Source: CAIVAT01 sp964355945 (lineage in GTDB: Bacteria > Bacteroidota > Bacteroidia > Bacteroidales > FEN-979). Taken from it: DNA of 64,000 bases. Position numbers and translations under genes: made by a program. The stretch is from the NCBI GenBank assembly GCA_964355945.1, contig CAYHGE010000008.1:8501-72500 (forward strand), given 5' to 3'. The notes under the pieces are model-generated. The model saw only the letters and a list, made by a program, of their open reading frames with translations. It was not told the DNA's origin and did not search any database. This document shows positions 1 through 10,267 of this stretch, piece by piece; position 1 is the first letter of the stretch, and each line of letters begins with the position of its first letter.

Positions 1-1
1 T

Positions 2-730
2 TTTATTATGGAAGCTGTCGGGCATCTTCAGCGGCTTACCGGGCTGCCGGTTGCCCGGAGTGAGAACCTTGCCGATGTAACCAGCAACCTTGACTCCTTC
101 GTTGAAATTCATGCTACAATCAAAGCCCATGCCGTGAACCTTGAAAAGATGGTTTCCGACATCCGGTTGCTTGCCTCTGATATCACTTCCAATGAGTTTC
201 TGGTTCCGGGTCACGCGTTACATGTCACCCGTCACGGCTCTCTCTCAATTCCACAACGCCAGGCCGGGAGTTCCATCATGCCGGGGAAAGTCAATCCGGT
301 AATTCCTGAGTTTGTGATCAGTGCAGCCCATCGTATCTACTCCAACGATCAGCTTATCAGTTCACTCTGCGGGCAGGGATGCCTTGAACTGAATGCCTAT
401 CTTCCTGCCATTGGTCATGCGTTACTGGAAAGTTTGAAGTTGCTCATCGCATGCAATAAAACTGTTCAGAAAAACCTGATGGAGGGGTTGCGCGTGTTTC
501 CTGAGAAAAGTAAAGATTTACTGTTCAGAAGTCCGGCAATCACCACGGCATTGCTTCCTTTGCTGGGCTATCACAAAGCATCAGAGCTGGCAAAATATAT
601 GAAAGTGAACGGAATTGATGTTTTTGAAGCCAACAGTCAACTGGAATTTGTTTCAGAGGAGCAGTTGCAGAAGTTGCTGTTGCCGGAGAATTTGCTAAAA
701 CTGGGATTCACTGCAGTTGATTTGGAGTAG
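2..730 (+). CDS. aspA: Aspartate ammonia-lyase, C-terminal part (5' truncated by window edge)
   Basis: This is the C-terminal half of an aspartase/fumarase superfamily enzyme, which reversibly converts L-aspartate to fumarate and ammonia in the cytoplasm. The superfamily signature GSSIMPGKVNP is present at about residues 87-97. It is followed by VIPE, which is typical of aspartase, where class II fumarases carry a different continuation. The frame is open to the left edge, so the start lies outside the window. The remaining 240 residues match the last half of a protein of about 470 residues. It ends ten bases before the stop of the convergent glycosyltransferase gene. The family is certain; aspartase rather than fumarase is an inference from the residues after the signature. 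Confidence 0.88.
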   Translation, partial: FIMEAVGHLQRLTGLPVARSENLADVTSNLDSFVEIHATIKAHAVNLEKMVSDIRLLASDITSNEFLVPGHALHVTRHGSLSIPQRQAGSSIMPGKVNPVIPEFVISAAHRIYSNDQLISSLCGQGCLELNAYLPAIGHALLESLKLLIACNKTVQKNLMEGLRVFPEKSKDLLFRSPAITTALLPLLGYHKASELAKYMKVNGIDVFEANSQLEFVSEEQLQKLLLPENLLKLGFTAVDLE

Positions 731-739
731 GGCTGCTTT

Positions 740-2689
740 TTATTTCCCGACTTTTCTGAATAACCCATAAATCACAGGATTACCGGTTCTGACGCGAACG
801 GTGAAATTGTCCATGATGTAGGAGGTTTTCATTGGATTCCAGATATAGGCATTGAATTTTAACCGATGGTGGCGCAAGTCCAGATCACTTACCCGCAGCG
901 ATTGAAACACCCGGCCGGTATGTCCGGGGATAACATAATCGTTTACCGGGACAGAATTCCATCTGATATCTTTTCCGTCTGATGAAACACTCATCACCAG
1001 CCAGGCTCCAGGAAAAACCAACGGAGTCCGCACATCCACGGAAACATCAATGACATCGTTTTCAGAATGGATCATTTCCCGAAGGGAGGTTGAATAGGCC
1101 GGGCTAAATTCAACACCTGCCTGATTCACAAAGGATTTCTTGCCTTCGATCGGCACAGAGTCGATGCACCGCGTTTCATCTATCCAGCCCCAATCCGGTA
1201 AACTGGGTTCGAAAGTGTTGGTGATGCAGGAGAAATATTCAGTAACGGTCTGTGCAGGTTTTTTCCTTGAGAAAAGATAAAAATCGCCGCCGCAATATGC
1301 TTTGTGTTGAATGAGAAAAGGGAATTTTTCAATCATCAGGGCGTAATTTTCCCAATTGGTGGAAGAGAGACAGCCAAAAGCCAGGAAGTCTGTCTTCACA
1401 GAATCCAGGTACGTCAGCAGGTGGTTTTTACCCCCGATATCCTCAAAATATCTGAATGGAAGTGCAGGGCAGTTCAGCTTTTTCAGGTAGTATGGATTGA
1501 TCTCCTTTTTTACATCGAGAATTACACTGCATTTGTCAACTCCAAGTGAATCAACCACTTGTTTGGATTCTGACACAATTTCGCGATATACACCCTTGTA
1601 AAATAGTTTGTAATGCTGCCTCCCGAAAATCAGGGTAGGAATCGTAACAGCACCGATAAGCACTACCAGGATTATTTTATGAAGTGACTTTGTTGTTTTG
1701 AAATAGCCGAAAAGTACAAACAGAAGAAAAGGGAAGGAGAATATCAGGACTGAATACTGTAAAACGGAACTCCGGTATGTTGAATAAAAAAAACCAATCA
1801 GGTACGGGAGCAGAAACCAGGTCAGCGAAATCAGTATAAATTTCTTTTTAACAGGAGGAGCCTCCTGGTACCAATACAAGGAGAGGCTTATCAACAGGAG
1901 GATAAGCAGGTAAACATAGACTGAGAAATGAAAAATGTACTGAATGAAATCGAAGATGAAATCGTACCTGGGTTTGCCCAGCCAACCTTCCACGCCACCG
2001 ATTCCCAGCTGATATAGTAGGATTGAAAGATGGGGGAGGTATAATACAATGATAATCAGAGAGGCTGTAAGATAATGTAGCCGTTTGGATTTTGGGAAAA
2101 AAAACAAACCAGTAACACCAACGATTCCGGCAAACAGCATGCTGAAATGATGGTTATATGCACATAAACCGGAAGAGAGTATATATCCGGTCAGATTGAA
2201 GTAGAATTTCCGCTGAGGATGGAAAATGATCCTCGTCCAGAAACAGACCATCATCAATGAAAAAAACAGACCGCTGGCATAAGGCCGGGCAATCTGGCTG
2301 TACATCACAGGAAATTGGAGAAAAGAGACAAAAGAGGCTGCCACAAGTCCGACTGTCGAATTGAACCAATCTTTACCGATAAGGAATATCAGCCAGATCG
2401 AAAGCACTCCGAAAATGATGAAAGGAGTTTTCAGCACGGCTTCTGACACCCCAAAAACCTTGACCAGGAAATAGAGGAACACCTGGATTCCGGCAGGATG
2501 CCCGTCGATTTTGACCCCTTTCTCAATCAGGTCGTGGAATGAGGAAAACTGAGTGCGGAGAATTGCGCTGAATTCATCGTGGGTGAATGGAATTTCCTGG
2601 AGCCGGTAAAACCGCAACAATGCTCCAACTAGCAATATCAGCAACAGAAGCGCATGATCTGTAGAAATTTTTTTATGAAAATTCAGCAT
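740..2689 (-). CDS. Polytopic membrane glycosyltransferase, GT39/PMT-like
   Basis: A 649-residue integral membrane protein. About ten or more hydrophobic segments fill residues 10-370, followed by a soluble domain of about 270 residues. After the first membrane helix comes a short extracytoplasmic segment with an acidic HDEF motif, which is typical of the GT-C fold (dolichyl-phosphate-mannose mannosyltransferase or ArnT-like), where the Asp-Glu pair lies in the first periplasmic loop. Such enzymes transfer sugars from polyprenyl-phosphate donors to lipid or protein acceptors at the outer face of the inner membrane. Donor and acceptor cannot be told from sequence. It lies 47 bases downstream of the tricorn gene on the same strand and may be cotranscribed with it. 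Confidence 0.72.
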   Translation of the reverse strand: MLNFHKKISTDHALLLLILLVGALLRFYRLQEIPFTHDEFSAILRTQFSSFHDLIEKGVKIDGHPAGIQVFLYFLVKVFGVSEAVLKTPFIIFGVLSIWLIFLIGKDWFNSTVGLVAASFVSFLQFPVMYSQIARPYASGLFFSLMMVCFWTRIIFHPQRKFYFNLTGYILSSGLCAYNHHFSMLFAGIVGVTGLFFFPKSKRLHYLTASLIIIVLYLPHLSILLYQLGIGGVEGWLGKPRYDFIFDFIQYIFHFSVYVYLLILLLISLSLYWYQEAPPVKKKFILISLTWFLLPYLIGFFYSTYRSSVLQYSVLIFSFPFLLFVLFGYFKTTKSLHKIILVVLIGAVTIPTLIFGRQHYKLFYKGVYREIVSESKQVVDSLGVDKCSVILDVKKEINPYYLKKLNCPALPFRYFEDIGGKNHLLTYLDSVKTDFLAFGCLSSTNWENYALMIEKFPFLIQHKAYCGGDFYLFSRKKPAQTVTEYFSCITNTFEPSLPDWGWIDETRCIDSVPIEGKKSFVNQAGVEFSPAYSTSLREMIHSENDVIDVSVDVRTPLVFPGAWLVMSVSSDGKDIRWNSVPVNDYVIPGHTGRVFQSLRVSDLDLRHHRLKFNAYIWNPMKTSYIMDNFTVRVRTGNPVIYGLFRKVGK

Positions 2690-2736
2690 TGCGCATTCCG
2701 TTTACCGGTAAATCGTAAATCGTCCAAACGTAAATT

Positions 2737-5700
2737 TTATTTTGTTTTATCCGGGAATGGTGGTATGCCAGGCAACTCTTTCGGCCACGACTTAAGTTCC
2801 TCTTTCATCTGGTCGACCGCCCTGTTAAGTTGTTGATCCTCTCCGGCATACTCCTTTGCAGGGTCGTTATCCACTTCAATGTCAGGATCTACTCCATAAC
2901 CCTCAATTATCCAGGATTTTCCTTCCGTATCATAAGATGCGAATTCCGGACGCATCAGTTGGCCACCGTCGATGAACGGGAGGGAGCCTCTGATGCCTAC
3001 AACGCCACCCCAGGTTCGCTTTCCAATGGCCTTGCCGATCTTCAGCTTCTTGAATTGGTAGGGGAAAAGGTCACCATCAGAAGCAGAATAATTGTCGATG
3101 AGAATGCATTTCGGTCCCCATTGCATTTCAAGCCTGCCAGGAGCAGCTTCGGTATTTCTTGCCATCCCGATCATGGTCATCTCCCTGTTCAGCCGTTCAA
3201 TGATCATCGGAGAAACATTTCCGCCGCCATTTCCCCGGTCATCGATGATCAGGGCACGTTTCGACAGTTGCGGATAGAAGTGCTTTACGAACTCGTTGAG
3301 CCCTTCTGCACTCATGTCGGGGATGTGAATGTATCCAACCTCGCCATTTGTCGCTTCCGATACTTTTTTAATGTTGTTCTGAACCCAGTTGTAGTAATAG
3401 AGTCCTGCTTCAGTGTCGCAAGGTACCACAATGACTTTTCGGGCGCCGGCTTCACTTGCAGTTGAATTCAGCGTCAACTCAACCTGGACACCCGCCTTGT
3501 TGACCATCGCCTCATTGAAATCATTCATGGTTTTTGTTGATTTCCCATTGATAGCCAGGATGAAGTCACCCTCTTTAGCATCCACGCCGACTTCGGTGAG
3601 CGGGGAACGTGTATCCGTTGTCCAGTTCTCTCCCTTAAGGATCCTGCTGATTTTATAATAGCCGGATTCGTCGCGGATGATTTTGGCGCCAAGCAATCCC
3701 ATCTTAATACGGACAGGCTGCGGTTTGTCGCCGCCACCAACGTACGAGTGGCCAATGCTGATCTCGCTAATCATCTCACCGATAACATAATTAAGGTCAT
3801 TGCGATTGTTCACATAAGGCAAAAGTGGTTCGTATTTTTTCTGAACATTATCCCAGCTGACCCCTTGCATATTGGGTGCATACAGAAAATACTTCATCTG
3901 GCGCCATGATTCGTGATAAATCTGAGCCCATTCCGCTTTCAGGTCAACCAGAACTTTCATGTTGGAAAGGTCTATCCAGTCTTTAACTTCAATCTTACCA
4001 CCCCGGGNNNNNNNNNNNNNNNNNNNNNNNNNNNNNNNNNNNNNNNNNNNNNNNNNNNNNNNNNNNNNNNNNNNNNNNNNNNNNNNNNNNNNNNNNNNNN
4101 NNNNNNNACTTTCATGTTGGAAAGGTCTATCCAGTCTTTAACTTCAATCTTACCACCCCGGGGAAGGTCGATCACGCCATATTTGTCATTTTGCCCAACC
4201 AGCATCTTGTTATTATCAGCTGAGATTTCGTAGAGGCTAAATTCTCCGAGGTTACACTCTTTTCGATCCTTCAATCCAAACGTCATCAGGCCACCAGGCC
4301 GGCCGTTCCGGCCTCCTTTGATGTAGTAAACATTGTCGCCAATGCAGTTCACATTGTAATAACTGCCTGCTTCAATGGGAAGGGCAAGAACCCTGTCAAT
4401 AATTCCTTCAAGGTCAACTTTTACAATGATCTCTTTTTTTGGGTCACCTTCTTTTTTGGTTGCGGCATCCTGATCACTCTTTTTTTCATCACTTTTTTCA
4501 TCTTTTTTCATCAACACCTCATCATTTTCGGGGGCAAACGGATTGGGCGTTGCTTTTGCCAGGGTAACCATGTACACTTTGGTCATATCCGAATAGGAAT
4601 GATTCCATTCTGTCCAGCTGTAGGAGGGATTGAAATCACGGTTGGAGGTGAAAACAAGGTATTTGCCGTCGCTGCTGAAAGTTGCTCCGTTAGCATCATA
4701 CCATGTGTCTGTCACGGCAGTTTTGGCGCCCGTGGCGAGCTCAAAGAGGAATACGCGTGAAGTGATACGGCGGTTCGGGAAGGTGTAAACAATCCATTTG
4801 CTGTCAGGAGACCAGCTGTAATCGTTGAATTCCCAGCTGGTTGCCATATCCACCTGCGTTACAGCCCGGGAGTCAACATCGACATATTGCAGCCGAAGCA
4901 TTTTATCAGCCCATAGTAATTTTTTGCTGTCGGGCGACCATGTAACTGCATATTTATAAGTGTCTGCATTTTTGGTAATTTGCACAGGATCAGAGCTGCC
5001 ATCTTGTTTTTGAATATAGATCTCGTCTTCACCGGTGCGGTCAGAGATAAATGCAATCGTTAACCCGTCAGGAGACCATGCCACTTCACGGTCATGAACA
5101 CCGGGTGTGTTGGAAAGATTCTTGGTAATTCCGCTTTTGGCTGGTACTGTCCATACATCACCACGGGCACCTGCCGCGATTCTTTTTCCATCCGGAGCCA
5201 GGGAGAAGGTGTTGATGAATTTACTTGCGTCTTTCATCTGGCTGCGTCCGGTTGTAAGATCACTGGCAATCCGGACACTGATCTTTTGAGTGGTTTGTGC
5301 AGCCAGGTCAAAGGTGTATAGATATCCCCCATTTTCAAATACCAGCGCATTGTCTCCAAGTGATGGAAACTTAATGTCATACTCTTTAAAATCAGTGAGT
5401 TTTTTGGTCTCTTTTGTTTTCAGATCGTAACAATACAGGTTGGTGGGGCGTTCTCTTTCGGAAAGGAAGTAGATTTTATCGCCATGCCACATCGGAAACA
5501 TATCCTGAAAGATGTTGCTGGTAATCTGCTCTGTTTGTTTTGTTTTAAAATCATAGATCCAGATATCATCGGCCATGCCTCCTTTATAATATTTCCAGGT
5601 GCGGAATTCACGAAAAACCCTGTTGTAGGCCAGTTTTGAATTGTCGGCTGAATAGGAACAGAATCCGCCGCAAGGGAGTGGTAACTCCTGCGCCATGCCT

Positions 5701-6164
5701 CCATTGATATTGGCAAGAAAAAGCTGTCCTTTGAAGTCGTTAAAGGTTTGTTTACGCGAACGGAAAACGATGTTTTCATTATCCCGCCATGTCATTACAA
5801 TATTATTTGGCCCCATGCGGTCGGAAATGTCATCACGGCCGAGTGTTGCAGTAAAGGTGAGTCGCCTGGGAACACCTCCTTCGGCCGGGATCAGGTAAAC
5901 CTCGGTGTTTCCGTCGTACTGGCCGGTAAAAGCGATGTTTTTTCCATCCGGTGAAAAACGGGCAAACATCTCATATCCATTTTCATCCCCGGTAAGTTTT
6001 CTGGCGAGTCCGCCTGCCTTATCCACTGTATAAAGGTCACCTGCATAGGTAAATACAACCTGGTTTCCATGAATGGCCGGGAACCTCAGCAATCGCGCAT
6101 CATCCTGGGCCATCACAACGCCAAGGATAAGCATACATGTTAAAACCGCTGTCAATTTTTTCAT
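2737..6164 (-). CDS. tri: Tricorn protease homologue (split by an assembly gap)
   Basis: A large peptidase of the tricorn family (S41), which degrades peptides released by other proteases. From the N-terminus it has a signal peptide (MKKLTAVL start at 6164, cleavage after about residue 20), a long WD40/PD40 beta-propeller region with repeated SPDG/SPDSK blades, and a Lys/Asp/Glu-rich linker. After the gap come a tricorn C1/PDZ region and a C-terminal S41 serine peptidase core with a GGNVSP oxyanion segment and a SASDGD nucleophile motif. The 100-N gap at 4008-4107 is flanked by exact 55-bp copies. Removing the gap and one copy leaves 3273 bases, exactly 1091 codons, the usual tricorn length. 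The gene is therefore intact, and the apparent two ORFs are an assembly artefact. The signal peptide indicates a periplasmic or exported location. Confidence 0.9.
3953..4162. other. Artificial gap: 100 N between two exact 55-bp copies
   Basis: Positions 3953-4007 and 4108-4162 are identical 55-mers on either side of 100 N. This is what remains when two contigs sharing a k-mer overlap are scaffolded without merging. Collapsing the copies restores the tricorn reading frame exactly. Confidence 0.95.
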
Positions 6165-6386
6165 CTGAATGGATATTTTGAATGGGATTATATAGAGAAA
6201 CAAAAATATGTAGAAAATTATTAATTTTTCCATAATTTCGGTGAATCTCCTAAATTACTTGATAATTATCATGGTTGAACCATTCAAAAGTATTATTATC
6301 TTTACCTTCGCCATGGGAATTTTTTACAGCGTTCCCCAACACTTACCATCAGATATTTCGGTTATTCACCTAAATTCAGCATCACA

Positions 6387-7403
6387 ATGTCAACCAAATT
6401 CATTGCAATCCTGATCTCTTTGGTCTTGCTTCTGGCAGTATTCACAGGATGTTCTAAAAAGGAGACCTCCCCGCCTGAACCGACCATCACACTGCCTTTG
6501 CTGACAACTGATCTCATTTCCTCGATTACCCTGCATACGGCAAGCTGCACCGGTACGATAACTTCTGATGGCGGATCTGCGGTGACCCATCGTGGAATTT
6601 GCTGGAGCAAGGCACCTGATCCGCTTATATCGGATTCCACGATTGATGCCGGAACAGGAACCGGTACTTTTACCGGTGAATTGACAGGCCTTGATACCAG
6701 CACCCTTTATTATGCAAGAGCTTATGCTACCAATAGTAAAGGTACTGGTTATGGAAACACATTGTCGTTCACAACCGAAAAGGAGGTCGTGTACGGATCA
6801 GTCACAGATGTTGATGGCAACAAATATCCAATAGTGAAAATCGGATCGCAGTATTGGTTACAGAAAAACCTCAGTGTAACACATTATCGGAATGGTGACG
6901 TGATACCTAAAGTGACTGTAGACAACCAATGGAAAGTACTGGTTACCGGGGCTTATTGTTTGTACGATAATCTTAAGGGCACCGATCCGGTATATGGAAA
7001 TTTGTACAACTGGTATGCAGTAAATGATGCGCGCGGAATTTGTCCCGAAGGCTGGCATGTGGCCTCCAATCCCGATTGGGACAAAATGGGGGAATTCCTT
7101 GGCGGATTAAATGTGGCCGGGGGAGCGTTGAAATCGACCGGCACTCTTGAACAAAGCACCGGGCTGTGGTATGCTCCTAATACAGGAGCGACAAATTCCA
7201 GTGCCTTCCATGGACTGCCCGGTGGAACCCGTTTCAATTACGGATCTTTTTATTCCATCGGAAACCTGGGAAATTTTTGGTCAATCTCAGATACGAACAC
7301 CGCCAATGCCTGGAATTACATTCTTGATGCCAATAATGAAACCCTGGGCAGAAACTATAATTTTAAGGCCTTCGGCTTCTCCGTGAGGTGCTGTAAGGAC
7401 TGA
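6387..7403 (+). CDS. FISUMP-domain lipoprotein
   Basis: A 338-residue surface lipoprotein. It has a signal peptide with lipobox FTGC (Cys at about residue 22), followed by SKKE. Residues 30-130 form a fibronectin-like module (ARAYATNSKGTGYG is typical of such modules in Bacteroidetes). The C-terminal 200 residues are a Fibrobacter succinogenes major paralogous (FISUMP) domain, seen in IGSQYWLQKNL, LYNWYAV, CPEGWHV and the terminal FSVRCC. FISUMP proteins are abundant lipoproteins of unknown function, often multicopy. The gene stands alone between a divergent tricorn gene and a convergent TonB receptor. Confidence 0.85.
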   Translation: MSTKFIAILISLVLLLAVFTGCSKKETSPPEPTITLPLLTTDLISSITLHTASCTGTITSDGGSAVTHRGICWSKAPDPLISDSTIDAGTGTGTFTGELTGLDTSTLYYARAYATNSKGTGYGNTLSFTTEKEVVYGSVTDVDGNKYPIVKIGSQYWLQKNLSVTHYRNGDVIPKVTVDNQWKVLVTGAYCLYDNLKGTDPVYGNLYNWYAVNDARGICPEGWHVASNPDWDKMGEFLGGLNVAGGALKSTGTLEQSTGLWYAPNTGATNSSAFHGLPGGTRFNYGSFYSIGNLGNFWSISDTNTANAWNYILDANNETLGRNYNFKAFGFSVRCCKD

Positions 7404-7423
7404 AACAAGGGTTGTGATAAGTC

Positions 7424-9787
7424 CTAAAATTCAATCTTGTAGCTTATAAATGGCAATATTCCCATCGATACAATCGGCTCAACTGATTGGTTGAAGTCAT
7501 TGTAAATATACCCGGTTACTGGCTTCTGATTGAGGAGGTTTTTTACCTGTATCGCCCATATTCCTGAAAATTTGCGATGGTTGGTCCGGTAGGTGAGGGT
7601 CAGATCAACATAACAAAATGCCGGCAGTTGTTTCGTGTATGCACCCTGCTCATCAAGTACTTCACGGTGTTGATTTATAGAAGCGCCCTGATCAACAGGT
7701 ACATACCATTCACCCCCTGTAACCGACGTTTTCAGATTGAGACCAAGGATATTCTTGCCGCGGATGGTCCACTCTTTGCCACCTGTCAGGTTGACTACAA
7801 AATTTGCGTTAAACTTTGTGTTTCGTTCAATGCCATCGCCTCCTTTGTATTTTGAATCAAACAATGAAACGGTAACCAGGTAATAGTACTGATGTGTGAG
7901 AAACTTTTCGAAGGTAAGATCCAGTCCCAGGTTATGCCCGGTGCCCCCGTTTACGAGTGTATCGTTATAAAACCCTCCACTGCTGTTGATCAATGAATAG
8001 TAGCTTTCCGGCATCACCGGAATTTCAAATAAATATTGGAAATAAGCTTCAGCCTTAAATCGTAATTCAGGCCGGATAAGAAAATTGTAGCTCAGAACAA
8101 AGTGATGTGACCGGCTGAAATCAAGTTGGCGGTTTGGCTGAACTTTCATCTCAGGCGTAATTACAACATCGGTGAGATAAACTCCAATATCTTCATTTTG
8201 AGAGTGTTTGCCGTAGCCAAGCCCCACGGATTGTCTTGGCGACAATTGCCATTGGATAGCCAGCCGGGGTTCTATGGCATAATGACGGTTTAAAAGAAAA
8301 TATTGGAAATGCAACCCTGCATTCAATGAGATTTTCGAGGACAAATCAACCTTTGACTCACTGAAAGCCTGGATGAGGTCAGTATTGGCTTTACCTTTAT
8401 ATACCTGTCCGTATAAACCTGTGAATGGATTAATTGCCTGAAGGTCACTATTGTAAAACAGCCTGGTGAAAGTTGCTCCGGTGCGGTTTGTATGCCGCTG
8501 GCCGATCTTCAGATTCAATAAGGTACTGGCCGAGAACCTGTAATTGTCCTGCTCTACATCTTGTTGTGGTTGAATTGCATAGCCTGAGGTCAGGTAACTG
8601 TTTTGGAAGGAGATGGAATTGTAGGTTCCCGATAAATAGGAACGGAGGTAGCAACGGCGCGATATGGCCAGTTGGTGGGTTAAAGCCAACGCGCCCATGT
8701 TGTTGTTGAGAAGTGATTGAGTTCTGTCTTCTAACGTTACCCATGTTGTTGAATCCTCTTCCGGCAGAAATTTTGAGCGTGATATCCCTCCGATTCCGAT
8801 GAGTGCAAAGGTGCCAGCCTTTTTTGCAGGAAGGTTTATTTTAAATGAAAGATCCTGATACGAGGGAATTTTGTTTTTCATCGCGGGATCAATGTATTGA
8901 AGAAAACCAAGGATTGAGTAGCGATAGTTGAAAAGGTAGCTGCTTTGTTGATTTCTGGAAATGGGCCCTTCAGCAGAGACGTCCAGACCCTGGATGCCAA
9001 CCTGGATTGCAAATTCGTGTTTTGAACTGTTCCCATTCCGGTAACGCATGTCAAAAACACCCGAAAGTGCATTCCCATACTCAGCAGGGAATGCTGCCGT
9101 ATAGAAATCGGAGTTGTTCAGTACCTGGCTGCTGAACATGGTCAATCCGCCTCCCGAAGTGCCGACATAAGCGTAATGATTGGGGTTTGGAATATCTACA
9201 CCATCCATTCGCCACAACACTCCTTTGGGTGAATTACCCCGGATCACAATTTGATTTGAGTTAACATCTGCGCTGGCGGCCACACCGGCAAAGTTGGAAA
9301 CAGCCCTCATGGGGTCATCTGCAGAACCTGCATAACGACGGCTTTCTTCAACAGAGAATGACCGCGCACTGATCATCGCCATGGAGTTGATGGGTTTGTC
9401 CTTGTCAACACTGGCTTTAATCTCAACCTCTTTGGCACTGACAACCTCCTCCTCAAGACTAAATGAGAGAAAAACCTCTTTTCCGGTACTAACCATAATT
9501 TCCGGTCTGATGGTTGATTTATAGCCAATGTAGCTTGCCTGGAAAGATTGTCTTCCCACTGTTACCTTTTCCAATACGAAATTTCCATCGGCATCAGTGG
9601 TTGTTCCGGTCAGTGGAACTGAATTCAGGAGGATGATATTGGCACCCGGGAGTCCTGTTTTAGAATCGGTGTCTGTGACCTTTCCCCTTACAGTTTGGGT
9701 TGGCGTCTGGGCTTCAAGCATGAAAGAATGGAAGGCGAGGAGTGAAACCATGAGGAATGGGGTAATCATTTTCATCTTTTGATTCAT
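7424..9787 (-). CDS. TonB-dependent receptor with carboxypeptidase-like N-terminal domain
   Basis: An outer-membrane receptor of about 787 residues. After the signal peptide (start chosen at 9787, MNQKMKMI; a longer frame begins at 9817 but adds a basic leader unlike a signal peptide) comes a CarbopepD_reg_2 domain with the GLPGANI motif. It is followed by a plug domain (residues about 130-240, with SSQVLN) and a 22-strand-type beta-barrel. There is no SusD partner or regulatory gene beside it, so the imported substrate cannot be inferred. It is convergent with the FISUMP gene (20 bases between stops). Confidence 0.85.
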   Translation of the reverse strand: MNQKMKMITPFLMVSLLAFHSFMLEAQTPTQTVRGKVTDTDSKTGLPGANIILLNSVPLTGTTTDADGNFVLEKVTVGRQSFQASYIGYKSTIRPEIMVSTGKEVFLSFSLEEEVVSAKEVEIKASVDKDKPINSMAMISARSFSVEESRRYAGSADDPMRAVSNFAGVAASADVNSNQIVIRGNSPKGVLWRMDGVDIPNPNHYAYVGTSGGGLTMFSSQVLNNSDFYTAAFPAEYGNALSGVFDMRYRNGNSSKHEFAIQVGIQGLDVSAEGPISRNQQSSYLFNYRYSILGFLQYIDPAMKNKIPSYQDLSFKINLPAKKAGTFALIGIGGISRSKFLPEEDSTTWVTLEDRTQSLLNNNMGALALTHQLAISRRCYLRSYLSGTYNSISFQNSYLTSGYAIQPQQDVEQDNYRFSASTLLNLKIGQRHTNRTGATFTRLFYNSDLQAINPFTGLYGQVYKGKANTDLIQAFSESKVDLSSKISLNAGLHFQYFLLNRHYAIEPRLAIQWQLSPRQSVGLGYGKHSQNEDIGVYLTDVVITPEMKVQPNRQLDFSRSHHFVLSYNFLIRPELRFKAEAYFQYLFEIPVMPESYYSLINSSGGFYNDTLVNGGTGHNLGLDLTFEKFLTHQYYYLVTVSLFDSKYKGGDGIERNTKFNANFVVNLTGGKEWTIRGKNILGLNLKTSVTGGEWYVPVDQGASINQHREVLDEQGAYTKQLPAFCYVDLTLTYRTNHRKFSGIWAIQVKNLLNQKPVTGYIYNDFNQSVEPIVSMGILPFISYKIEF

Positions 9788-9817
9788 AGGTTGTGGTTTT
9801 GGTTTCTTTGATGACAA

Positions 9818-10267
9818 TCAAAACCATGATTACCCCCATTGCCGGATGATTTTTTTCTTTTTTTTTAACACCTTTTGGATTTTTCCCAATTAAGCAGATA
9901 TAAGTTCTCGCAGATTTTCACGGATTAAAGCGCAGATTCTCGCAGATAAAAACATATTCCCAAAAAATGTTCTCCAGAGAATGAAAATGATATTTCCGTT
10001 ATATTATGTGGTTGTGCTTATAGAGTACACCGGATTCTGGGGTCTCGATTATTGGAGATAAATCCATAGATATTCTGCCCTGTATTCATCATGAACAATT
10101 GTTGATTTACATAAAACTTCTTGATCAAAAACTTTGTCTGTGATCAATTTCAATACCAAGTAACTCGATAAATCATCAATTGTAAGAATAGCCAACAACT
10201 TATAATCAGCGAAAATCTGCGCTTTAATCAGCGAAAATCCGCGAGAAATATCCCTGAGGGAAAGTAT
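9818..10267. other. Gene-free stretch holding an inverted-repeat element
   Basis: There is no convincing gene in these 450 bases. They hold the 43-bp inverted repeat pair listed separately. On the minus strand, the frame of the STN-domain gene stays open for 72 codons past its TGA, down to a TAA at 10049-10051. This is probably a gene remnant or chance, as there is no ATG and no recognisable family. Confidence 0.6.
9905..10247. mobile_element. MITE-like element: 43-bp inverted repeats 257 bp apart
   Basis: 9905-9947 and the reverse complement of 10205-10247 agree at 38 of 43 positions. Each arm is built from CAGATTnTCGC/GATTAAAGCGCAGAT-like words, of a kind I recall as common in Bacteroidetes intergenic DNA. 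The 257-base interior encodes nothing recognised. No target-site duplication was confirmed. It may be a non-autonomous element or a dispersed repeat pair. Confidence 0.5.

Noticed and set aside
9948..10204. Small gene inside the inverted-repeat element
   Set aside because: The open frame on the minus strand has no ATG and no recognised family.
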